From JANNRW01 sp031401815 (lineage in GTDB: Bacteria > Desulfobacterota > Desulfuromonadia > Geobacterales > DSM-12255), in assembly GCA_031401815.1 (NCBI GenBank), contig JANNRW010000062.1:1-35863 (forward strand): 35,863 nucleotides of DNA, in the 5' to 3' direction. Positions 21,615-29,405 of this stretch are shown piece by piece. The notes under the pieces were generated by a model. It saw nothing but the letters and a program-made list of their open reading frames with translations. It did no database searches and was not told where the DNA came from. The translations under genes and the position numbers were made by a program. Numbering within the stretch: the stretch's first letter is position 1; the number at the start of each line of letters is the position of its first letter.

Positions 21615-24047
21615 TTATGTCACTGGCAACTTTGACTGTCCACAAAAGGGGCAGGATATCCAGTCTTCTTCAAGCGGCAGTCGGCACTCCCTGCAGTAGT
21701 TTTGCCTGAAAACGCCGCAATAAGGGCAGAAAAGGAATTTTGCATCCACCAGCCGATCACAGGATGGACACTGCCGTTCATAGCCTATCTGCGGGCCGAT
21801 TACCCTGAGAAGCTCTTCAAGAGAAGTCTCCCCAAGCTTCACTTTTTCGATTCCGTCTTCAATAAGTGTTCGCATGCCGTTCGCTCTGGCCATTTCGACA
21901 AGCTCGGACTCCTTGTAGGAGGTGCTGATGAAACGTCGAAAATCATCTGTCATTACAAAGAGTTCAAAGACACCGGTTCTTCCCGTGAAACCTGTCAGGT
22001 TGCACTTTTCACAGCCGGAACCAACCGGAGCACCGTCAGGGAACAGCTCTGCGGGTATTCTGAGAAGTTCAAGAATCTGAACGTCTGGTGGTTTCATCGT
22101 CAGGCAGTGACGACAGATCCGGCGAACGAGTCGTTGAGCCATTACCCCTTCCAGGGCAGATCCGATTATATATGGTTTGATACCCATGTCCATAAGTCGG
22201 GTTATTGAAGCCACGGAGCTGTTCGTATGGAGAGTAGAGAGAACCATGTGTCCTGTAAGTGATGCCTTGAATGCGACGTCAGCAGTTTCAAAATCGCGAA
22301 TCTCTCCGACGAGGATCACGTCAGGATCCTGACGAAGTGTTGCGCGCAGCACCTGGGCAAAGGAGAGGCCGATCTTTTCCCGTATTGAGACCTGGTTTGC
22401 CTCTTCGAGAAAATATTCCACCGGCTCTTCAATGGTTTCGAAGTTTTTGCTGCTATCCATCATGGCTGCGAGGATTGAGTACAGCATGGTAGTCTTGCCG
22501 CTTCCGGTAGGGCCGGTAGAGATTATCACCCCTTGTGGTTTTTTTACCATGGTAGTGATCTTGTGCAGGTCATCCGGGAGCACGCCGAGTTCGGGGAGCC
22601 CCTTGATTGCAGCGCTCTTGTCCAGGATTCTCAGAACAATTTTCTCACCGTTCAGGGTTGGCATGGAAGAGACCCTCATATCTACGATCCGGGTGCCTGC
22701 CCTTACAGTGATCCGGCCATCCTGGGGGCGTCTGCGCTCCGAGATATCCATGCTGGCAAGTATCTTTATGCGGGAGATTGTAGCAGGATGGAGGTCTGAT
22801 GGGATCTTGATCTTGGTCTGAAGCATGCCGTCTATCCGGTAGCGTATCATGGTGTACTTCAGTTTCGGCTCGATGTGTATATCGCTGGCTCGCAGGCGGA
22901 TTGCTTCGGAGATGATTGCATTGACAATCCGGATGATAGGGGGCACTTCAGAAGATCCTATCAGCTCCTGGATGTTGACCTCCATCTCTTCTTCATCGAT
23001 CACAATGTCGATTTCATCGAGAGGTTCCATGTCACTGAACTGCGAGAACTGCTCTTCTGTCTCTTCTTCTCCTGCTTCGCCGTAAATCTTTTTAAGCTGG
23101 GTCAGGATCTCGGAGCTGGAAGCAATGACCGGAGTTACTTTCAAGCCGGTCATCAGGGCGATGTTGTCGCATTTGTAAATGTCAGACGGGTCAGCCATGG
23201 CCAGAACAAGATGTTTGCCGTCGAGCCTGACAGGGAGTATGCGGTTCCTCTCGCACAGGTCGCGGGGGAGAAATCTTGCAGTCAAGGGTGCGACAGGGAT
23301 ATCACTTAACTCTACATACTCTATGTTGAGATGATCCTGGAGTGCTTTGATTATCTTTGCTTCAGTTACAAAGCCAAGTTTTACAACAGTCTCGCCAAGA
23401 AATTCCCCTTCATTAGTCTCTTTTTGAGCGCGAGCCAGCTCTTCCTTTTTCAAAATACCTGCGTCAGTGAGTATTGTTCCGAGCACTCCGCGATTTTCAT
23501 CGAACAGCCCCGCATAATTCTTGATCTTCAGCCGCTGCTGGCGGGTTATATCCTTCAAGCGCCGGTTTTCCTGCATAAGGACAAACTGCTGAAGGGCGAG
23601 ACTTACCGTAAGTCTCAAATCCTCATCATTCCAGGGTTTGGTGATGAACTTGTAGACTGCTCCGTCTTTTACTGCACCCATGATTGACTGTACATCGGCA
23701 TAGCCGGTAAGCATGATACGTATGGTTTCCGGCCAGCGCTGCCTGATCTCTTTCAGCAGTTCAGCTCCGGTTACTCCCGGCATCCGGTGATCTGAAATTA
23801 CAAGATGAACCTGCTCGCTGTTCATGATAAGAAGAGCCTTGTCAGCAGAATTTGCAGTGAAGATACGATAGTTTTCTTCAAGGAAAATCCGCTGCAGGGC
23901 TGAGAGAACCGACTCTTCGTCATCTACAAAAAGAAGGGTGAACAGAGACCTTCCTTGATCGCCTTCACGATCCGCAAGATCCCCCGGATCGTCATAAGCA
24001 AGCTCTCTGCGGCCAAATGACTTGAACAGCTCAGAGTATCGTGACAT
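21615..24047 (-). CDS. REC-GspE/PilB-type ATPase with C-terminal zinc ribbons
   Basis: The protein has 810 residues. Its order is receiver (35-150, phosphoacceptor D86, K-P-W-N-D), MshEN-like domain (about 185-295, two L-G-x-x-L/V repeats), and secretion ATPase (about 365-750) with Walker A G-P-T-G-S-G-K-T-T (512-520), D-P-D-V-I-L-V-G-E-I-R-D, H-T-N and a C-R-H-C...C-E-K-C zinc motif. Four CxxC pairs at 760-803 form two zinc ribbons. GspE/PilB ATPases power type II secretion or type IV pilus assembly. The receiver and ribbons suggest a regulated or non-standard member. It overlaps the kinase gene by 17 bases. Confidence 0.92.
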   Translation of the reverse strand: MSRYSELFKSFGRRELAYDDPGDLADREGDQGRSLFTLLFVDDEESVLSALQRIFLEENYRIFTANSADKALLIMNSEQVHLVISDHRMPGVTGAELLKEIRQRWPETIRIMLTGYADVQSIMGAVKDGAVYKFITKPWNDEDLRLTVSLALQQFVLMQENRRLKDITRQQRLKIKNYAGLFDENRGVLGTILTDAGILKKEELARAQKETNEGEFLGETVVKLGFVTEAKIIKALQDHLNIEYVELSDIPVAPLTARFLPRDLCERNRILPVRLDGKHLVLAMADPSDIYKCDNIALMTGLKVTPVIASSSEILTQLKKIYGEAGEEETEEQFSQFSDMEPLDEIDIVIDEEEMEVNIQELIGSSEVPPIIRIVNAIISEAIRLRASDIHIEPKLKYTMIRYRIDGMLQTKIKIPSDLHPATISRIKILASMDISERRRPQDGRITVRAGTRIVDMRVSSMPTLNGEKIVLRILDKSAAIKGLPELGVLPDDLHKITTMVKKPQGVIISTGPTGSGKTTMLYSILAAMMDSSKNFETIEEPVEYFLEEANQVSIREKIGLSFAQVLRATLRQDPDVILVGEIRDFETADVAFKASLTGHMVLSTLHTNSSVASITRLMDMGIKPYIIGSALEGVMAQRLVRRICRHCLTMKPPDVQILELLRIPAELFPDGAPVGSGCEKCNLTGFTGRTGVFELFVMTDDFRRFISTSYKESELVEMARANGMRTLIEDGIEKVKLGETSLEELLRVIGPQIGYERQCPSCDRLVDAKFLFCPYCGVFRQNYCRECRLPLEEDWISCPFCGQSKLPVT

Positions 24048-25347
24048 TTTTATTCCTTTTAAGTGGCAGGGTTATGGTGATGATTGTGCCCCCTCCGACC
24101 GGGCAAACGATCTCGACATTCCCTTCATAACTCATGATGATATCGTAGGCAACGGTCAACCCCATGCCGGTACCGGCTCCTACCTCCTTGGTAGTAAAAA
24201 ACGGGTCGAAGATTCTCCCCCTGATCCCTTCAGGTATTCCCGGGCCGTTGTCGGCGAAGCTGATGGTGATTGCCTCTGAACCTTTAGCTGTACTGTTGGC
24301 GCTCGTGCTGATAATCAGCCTTGTCCCCTCCTGCCTGGCTTCGAGAGCATTTTCGATGACATGAAGAAAGAGTTGGCAGATCTGAGCCGGATTACAGCAA
24401 AAACCTGGAAGTTCACGATAATTTTTTACAATATCAGCCCCTTGCGGAAACCGGTACTCCAGTATATTCAGGGTTTGATCCAGTTCTGCATTCAGATCTA
24501 CGACCCCTGTTCCAGAGTCGTCTATATGGGAAAACCCTTTCAGGTCAGCAATAATTTTTTTTATACGATCTGCACCCTCCAGGCTCTGGGACATGAGAGC
24601 ATTGATGTCAGAGCAGATCTGATCCAGCTTCAGCTCTTGCCACTTGCGGATCGAGAGGCTTGCGAATCTGGAGAGTGAGGGGTCGCTCGTAATCAGCGAA
24701 CCATAATAGTCAAGCATCTGGATCATACGGGCGGTATATTTTTGCAGTGTATTGAGATTGCTCAGGATGAAACCGAGCGGGTTATTGATTTCATGAGCCA
24801 TACCTGCTGCCAACTGCCCAATGGAGGCCATTTTCTGCTGTTGAAGAAGTATGGAGTGAGCCTGGGCAAGCTCTTTAGTCCGCTCTTCGACTTTTTGCTC
24901 CAGGGTGTTGGCAAGTTCGCGGTATCTCCCTTCAGATGCCAGGAGACGCTGATTTGTTTCGAGCAGTTCATCGTAGGACTGGTTGACTACCGAGGTGTGA
25001 ATTTCGGCAGTAAGTACCTGTTTAAGTTTTATCCCGATGAAACCTTGTATCGCTTTAAGTAAAATACCTGCGATCCCTTCGAGATACCCCCTTAAAGATA
25101 GTTCCCCCTCTACCACAAGCCTGCCGACCGGTTCCCCTTCCAGAGTTACCAAAAGGGTAATAGCAGTCTCCCGTATCTGTTCAGGGGGAGCAGTTTCCCA
25201 AATATATTCTCCTTCCAGAGTCACAAGAGCGGCATAGGCGGCACCGCTCAAAATGGCTCCTTCAAGAAGCGGGGTTACTTCGGCAGAGGTGAGTATGTCA
25301 GTCAACCGTTTTTCTGCGCCGACCACAAGAGATGATTTCAGGGTCAT
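24031..25347 (-). CDS. Sensor histidine kinase (cytoplasmic)
   Basis: The protein has 438 residues with no membrane segment. An N-terminal domain of about 110 residues is not assigned. A coiled coil follows (about 120-170, E-G-R-Y-R-E-L-A-N-T-L-E-Q-K-V), then the H box (A-A-G-M-A-H-E-I-N-N-P-L-G-F, H185) and an HATPase domain with D-N-G-P-G-I-P and G-T-G-M-G-L-T-V-A. It probably phosphorylates the operon's receivers. It sits between the GTPase and REC-ATPase genes and overlaps both (4 and 17 bases), which indicates tight co-expression. Confidence 0.9.
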   Translation of the reverse strand: MTLKSSLVVGAEKRLTDILTSAEVTPLLEGAILSGAAYAALVTLEGEYIWETAPPEQIRETAITLLVTLEGEPVGRLVVEGELSLRGYLEGIAGILLKAIQGFIGIKLKQVLTAEIHTSVVNQSYDELLETNQRLLASEGRYRELANTLEQKVEERTKELAQAHSILLQQQKMASIGQLAAGMAHEINNPLGFILSNLNTLQKYTARMIQMLDYYGSLITSDPSLSRFASLSIRKWQELKLDQICSDINALMSQSLEGADRIKKIIADLKGFSHIDDSGTGVVDLNAELDQTLNILEYRFPQGADIVKNYRELPGFCCNPAQICQLFLHVIENALEARQEGTRLIISTSANSTAKGSEAITISFADNGPGIPEGIRGRIFDPFFTTKEVGAGTGMGLTVAYDIIMSYEGNVEIVCPVGGGTIITITLPLKRNKNVTIL

Positions 25348-26000
25348 TCGCTGCTCCTGCTTGAGAGTCGCTCAACAAAAGAGCGCTGATTCAGTCCATG
25401 CAGATCTGTCAATTGATAGCGCAGATCAATATTGGCATAGGTCAGTTCAACGAGTCTGGAAAAGGTCTCGACCACCCCCCATCCTTCGATTGCCGAAGCC
25501 ATGATAACAGGAATTCCGGTCGGCCCCCAGAGGGAATCTATCTCTTCTTCCGGAACAGTATCAGGCATGTCACGTTTGTTGAACTGTATTACCAGAGGGG
25601 TCTTGTCAATATCAAGGCCAACAAGCGCAAGATTCTTTTCCAGGTTGTCAAAGCTTTCGAAATTGTTTTGTGCTTCAGAAGTTTGTGAATCAGCTATGAA
25701 GGCTACACCGTCAGCCCTTTGAAGTACTGCCTTGCGTGTTGCATCGTAACGAACCTGGCCTGGAACGGTGTATACCTTTATTTTGATCTTGAGGCCGCTC
25801 GGAGCAACGAGAAAAAACGGTATCAGATCAAAAAAGATTGTGCGGTCGTCCGTGGTATCCAGCATCATCAGATCCCCTCGTCCCTCTCTGGCCAGGAGAT
25901 CGTGCAGTCGCAGGAGATTGGTGGTCTTTCCGGACAAGGCCGGGCCGTAATAGACCAGTTTCAGTACCATGCGCTTTTCCTGTTCATCATACTCTATCAA
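25344..26000 (-). CDS. MglA-like small GTPase
   Basis: The protein has 218 residues. Its P-loop is G-P-A-L-S-G-K-T-T (19-27), the G3 region T-V-P-G-Q-V-R-Y (78-85) is the bacterial MglA form of the Ras D-x-x-G motif, and N-K-R-D (141-144) is G4. M-L-D-T-T-D-D-R-T-I-F-F-D is the switch region. MglA in Myxococcus sets cell polarity and controls type IV pili. No MglB partner is seen in the window. It overlaps the kinase gene and the HD-GYP gene by four bases each. Confidence 0.92.
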   Translation of the reverse strand: MIEYDEQEKRMVLKLVYYGPALSGKTTNLLRLHDLLAREGRGDLMMLDTTDDRTIFFDLIPFFLVAPSGLKIKIKVYTVPGQVRYDATRKAVLQRADGVAFIADSQTSEAQNNFESFDNLEKNLALVGLDIDKTPLVIQFNKRDMPDTVPEEEIDSLWGPTGIPVIMASAIEGWGVVETFSRLVELTYANIDLRYQLTDLHGLNQRSFVERLSSRSSE

Positions 26001-26956
26001 AGTGCTCCCTCCGTCTGCTGAATCTTCCGGATAAAGAGATCTACCAGTTTCGGATCAAAACAGCTCCCCTTGAGATCTGTCATGAGATCAAATGCTTTTT
26101 GCGGGTGAAATGCCTTGTGATAAGGCCGGTCTGAGGTGAGGGCGTCATAGGTATCAGCTACAGAAACAACTCGTGCTTCAAGCGGAATGTCAGAACCTGC
26201 GAGCCCTTCCGGATAGCCCTTACCGTCAAAGCGTTCGTGGTGATAAAGGATGATATTGATCACTGCATCAGGGAGTTCGGCCTTCCTGGCGACCTCTGCC
26301 CCCCAGAGTGGATGTTTTCTGATTGTTTCGAATTCGAGAGAGCTTAATGTCCCTTCAAAATTAAGAACAGACTCGGGAATGCCGATCTTGCCGCAGTCGT
26401 GCAGCCAGCTCCCCTGCTTTATTGCCTCCCGCAGATCTTCAGGCAGGCCAAGTTCTCTTGCGATCAGGTCAGCATAGTGTGCTACCCGGTCACAGTGACC
26501 TTTTGTATACCGGTCTTTCAGTTCGATTGTCTGCCCCAGGGAGCGAAACACCGCTTCGTCCTCACGGCGCATTGCCTGTAACAACCTGTACCGGTTCAGA
26601 CCTTCCCGGAGAGTCTCCAGCAGTGCACTGTTGTCCCACGGCTTTACTATGAAACGGAAGACCTCGCAAATGTTGATAGCCTCAATCGCTGTTGGCAGAT
26701 CTGCGTAACCGGTCATCAGGATTTTCACAGTATAAGGGGAGACAAGCCTGACCTGTTTCATCAGTTCAGTCCCTGTTACCAACGGCATGCGGTGATCTGA
26801 CACAAGAACGGCAATCTCTTCCTGCTCCAGAATCTGTAGCGCCTCTGCTGCGCTTTTTGCAGTGATTGCCCGGATATGATCATCTTCTGAGCAGACCCTT
26901 GCGAGTGCGCTCAGTACATACTCCTCGTCATCGACAAACAGCACGCTCTCATTCAT
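25997..26956 (-). CDS. REC-HD-GYP response regulator (probable c-di-GMP phosphodiesterase)
   Basis: The protein has 319 residues from the ATG at 26956, chosen for its GGAG site and its ATGA overlap with the kinase stop. The receiver has D54 and R-F-I-V-K-P-W-D. The HD-GYP domain (about 135-315) keeps H-D (186-187), H-H-E-R-F-D-G-K-G-Y-P (239-249) and D-T-Y-D-A-L-T-S-D-R-P-Y, the residues expected for activity. HD-GYP enzymes hydrolyse cyclic di-GMP. The domain order is that of RpfG. It lies between the hybrid sensor gene and the GTPase gene. Confidence 0.95.
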   Translation of the reverse strand: MNESVLFVDDEEYVLSALARVCSEDDHIRAITAKSAAEALQILEQEEIAVLVSDHRMPLVTGTELMKQVRLVSPYTVKILMTGYADLPTAIEAINICEVFRFIVKPWDNSALLETLREGLNRYRLLQAMRREDEAVFRSLGQTIELKDRYTKGHCDRVAHYADLIARELGLPEDLREAIKQGSWLHDCGKIGIPESVLNFEGTLSSLEFETIRKHPLWGAEVARKAELPDAVINIILYHHERFDGKGYPEGLAGSDIPLEARVVSVADTYDALTSDRPYHKAFHPQKAFDLMTDLKGSCFDPKLVDLFIRKIQQTEGAL

Positions 26957-28623
26957 AGTGGCTCCGCGCATGATACGGGAATCCTGACAAAAAAGGTTGT
27001 ACCTTTGCCAGGGGTACTCTCAACAGAAATCTCCCCGTGATGCCTTTTGACAATAGCATAGCTTATGCTGAGTCCAAGGCCAGTCCCCTGGCCAGACTCC
27101 TTGGTAGTAAAAAAAGGCTCGAATATCCTGTCCAGATTCCCGGCAGGTATACCACATCCTGTATCACTGATTGATATCAGCACCTCGTTATTTTCGTGCC
27201 GGGTATCAATAGTGACCACCCCTTGTCTGTCAATGGCATGTGCGGCATTTACCAGCAGGTTCATAAATACCTGGTTAAGTTGCTGGGGATAACAGAAGAC
27301 AGGAGGGAGTTCGCTGTAATTCCTCTGCAGGGTTGCCTTGTACTTCAATTCGCTCCAGACAATATTCACAGCGCTGTCCAGACATTCGATCATGTCGGCA
27401 CTCTTGTACTCTCCTTCATCAGAACGGGAGAAGCTCTTCAGATCCCGTACAATTGTGCGTACCCGACCGACTCCGTCAAGTGACTCGGCGATAAGGGGGG
27501 AGAGATCTGCCAGAATACGCTCGATTTTTAGTTCGTCTCTTGCCTTGTCAAGTTCTGCGCAAGATTCTGCTGTCATCTGTGGGGCACAGATTTCAGCCTG
27601 TCTACTGATGAAGATGGATAGCCGCTCCACGTACTTGACAAGAGTTGAAAGGTTGCTTGAGACAAACCCTATCGGATTATTAATCTCATGAGCCACGCCA
27701 GCAGCAAGCTGGCCTATTGAGGCCATCTTTTCTCTCTGCAGCATCTGTAGCTGTGTTTTCTGAAGATCCTCGCAGGCGCTGGTCAATTTACGGGCGGTCT
27801 GCTTCAGCTCGCTCGTATCAACAATGGTGATTACGAGACCCTTTACAGAGACATCATCAATTCCGATAAATGGAGAGCTGTTCAGAATGAACCAACGATC
27901 AGTTGTTTCATGATGAAGCTCTGTGCCGGACGGGGCAGGGGAAGGGGCAGTCAGCCCGTGAAGGGCAAGAAAGGGGTGCCACTCATTGCCAACAATATCC
28001 TGATAACCGGTTGCGCAGAAATCGCGAAAAGCCCGGTTGCATCGTCTGATTCTCCCTTTGTTATCAGTCAGGATGATGAAGTCGCTGATACAGTCCATTG
28101 TTCTTTCCCACTCGGCCTTTATCGCTTCAACCTGCCTGAATAGAGACTTCAGCTCCTCATGGCGATCCTGAAGCTCCCTGGTTCTTTTTTCAACCGTCTC
28201 TTCCAGCATATGCAGGTAGTTCTGTTCAAGCTCCAGAAGAGTGACATGCTTTACCGCCTTCTCCAGAGCTGTTTCCAGCTCAGCGAAATTTATCGGTTTG
28301 GAGATAAAATCGAAAGCCTTTTGCCTGATGGCAACTTCAATCGTCTTCTGGTCGGCGTAAGCAGTCATGAGAATGACCGGGAGCTGCGGGTTAATACCGT
28401 GAATCATCTCTAAAAGTTTTATGCCGGAAACATCAGGCATCCAGACATCGGTCAGCACTACATCTATACTGTTTCTCCCCTCCTCCAGCGCCTTCAGGGC
28501 AACTCCGGCGTTTTCAGCAACTATTGTCCGGTAGTCACTGCGCGAAAGTACCCCCTGCAACATATCAATGATATGTGGATCATCATCAACCACCAGGACT
28601 GTCCGGACTCTTTTTTCTATCAT
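26953..28623 (-). CDS. REC-PAS histidine kinase
   Basis: The protein has 556 residues and is the first gene of the operon, with an AGAGG site seven bases before ATG. Its receiver (1-120) has D59 and F-I-S-K-P. A coiled coil (about 130-172) precedes a PAS domain (about 172-270, I-L-T-D-N-K-G-R-I-R-R-C-N-R-A-F). The H box is A-A-G-V-A-H-E-I-N-N-P-I-G-F (H312). The HATPase part has N-L-L-V-N-A-A-H-A-I, D-T-G-C-G-I-P and G-Q-G-T-G-L-G-L-S-I. It is cytoplasmic. The receiver at the front means it is itself a phosphorelay target. Confidence 0.93.
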   Translation of the reverse strand: MIEKRVRTVLVVDDDPHIIDMLQGVLSRSDYRTIVAENAGVALKALEEGRNSIDVVLTDVWMPDVSGIKLLEMIHGINPQLPVILMTAYADQKTIEVAIRQKAFDFISKPINFAELETALEKAVKHVTLLELEQNYLHMLEETVEKRTRELQDRHEELKSLFRQVEAIKAEWERTMDCISDFIILTDNKGRIRRCNRAFRDFCATGYQDIVGNEWHPFLALHGLTAPSPAPSGTELHHETTDRWFILNSSPFIGIDDVSVKGLVITIVDTSELKQTARKLTSACEDLQKTQLQMLQREKMASIGQLAAGVAHEINNPIGFVSSNLSTLVKYVERLSIFISRQAEICAPQMTAESCAELDKARDELKIERILADLSPLIAESLDGVGRVRTIVRDLKSFSRSDEGEYKSADMIECLDSAVNIVWSELKYKATLQRNYSELPPVFCYPQQLNQVFMNLLVNAAHAIDRQGVVTIDTRHENNEVLISISDTGCGIPAGNLDRIFEPFFTTKESGQGTGLGLSISYAIVKRHHGEISVESTPGKGTTFFVRIPVSCAEPL

Positions 28624-28921
28624 TAATAACCTCTGCTTGTTCTCTAGGCATCTCTTTCAGATTAAATTATACCATACTGAAAAATTAATTCTGCCTCTCT
28701 GAACTAAAGTAAATAAAAAGTATGCTAAAACAGTGTCCTCTTTTCTGACAAACAGACCCCCACATTTTTTTCTTTCGCATTAATACATATGTTTAATTAA
28801 TAATGATTGGGTTAGTTTTGTATCATGTTTATAGCTGCTTACAAGGCTTGCAAGTGTGTAAAATATTGTTTTATCAGCGTAATTTCTACCAGATTTTGCT
28901 TTGAGAGCAAAAGATTCTTCG
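28624..28921. other. AT-rich divergent intergenic region
   Basis: The gap between the signalling operon and the yjcH-actP genes (28624-29069) is AT-rich, with several runs of A and T. It carries the start of the minus-strand kinase transcript and the plus-strand promoter/operator described separately. I see no gene in it; short frames here lack ribosome sites and protein-like composition. Confidence 0.5.
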
Positions 28922-28958
28922 TTGACAACCTGAAATATTTTGTATACAGCATACAAAA
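28922..28958 (+). promoter_or_regulatory. Promoter with overlapping palindrome before yjcH-actP
   Basis: TTGACA at 28922-28927 is followed after 15 bases by TATACA (28943-28948). The -10 lies inside a perfect inverted repeat: TTTTGTAT (28938-28945) and ATACAAAA (28951-28958) around ACAGC. A regulator bound here would block the polymerase, so repression is likely. GTATAC-containing palindromes are typical of GntR-type regulators. The spacer is shorter than ideal. The leader to the start codon would be about 115 bases. Confidence 0.5.
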
Positions 28959-29069
28959 AACAACAGGTGCAACCCATCTGTTTCCAACAGAAATTCCTTT
29001 TTTTCAAACTGCATAGCTGTTGCAGGTTGAACCATGGAGTGGGTGCAATCAACGAAAAGGAGTACAAAA

Positions 29070-29381
29070 ATGGCAGAAATCAAGTATGACTGGGCGGCAA
29101 TTGCCAAGAACCCCAGGTTTCTGGAACTTCATCGCAGAAAATCATTTTTCCTGTTCGGATGGTGGATATTCTCCAGTGTCTATTACTTCCTCCTGCCTAT
29201 CGGAGCCGCCTATGCGCCTGATCTGTTCAAGGTAAAGGTGCTTGGCGTGATCAACTTCGGTTATGCCTTTGCCCTTTCCCAGTTTTTTGTTTCATGGGGG
29301 ATCGCAATCTACTACGCCCATGTCGCCAATAAGGACTTTGACCGTCTGACAAAAGAGTTGATCAGGGATATTACAAAATAA
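29070..29381 (+). CDS. yjcH: DUF485 membrane protein (YjcH-like)
   Basis: The protein has 103 residues from the ATG at 29070, which has AAGGAG eight bases upstream; a longer in-frame version lacks one. R-F-L-E-L-H-R-R-K-S-F-F-L-F-G-W is the DUF485 start, followed by two membrane segments (about 27-46 and 60-82) and a polar tail. In many bacteria this protein is encoded just before the acetate symporter ActP, as here (24 bp gap), and is thought to assist it. Confidence 0.9.
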   Translation: MAEIKYDWAAIAKNPRFLELHRRKSFFLFGWWIFSSVYYFLLPIGAAYAPDLFKVKVLGVINFGYAFALSQFFVSWGIAIYYAHVANKDFDRLTKELIRDITK

Positions 29382-29405
29382 AACAGAGGAAATGAGGTTT
29401 AAGAG

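Noticed and set aside
29005..29030. Sigma-54-like GC...TTGCA before yjcH
   Set aside because: The upstream GG element is missing, and the site would start transcription almost at the ribosome-binding site.
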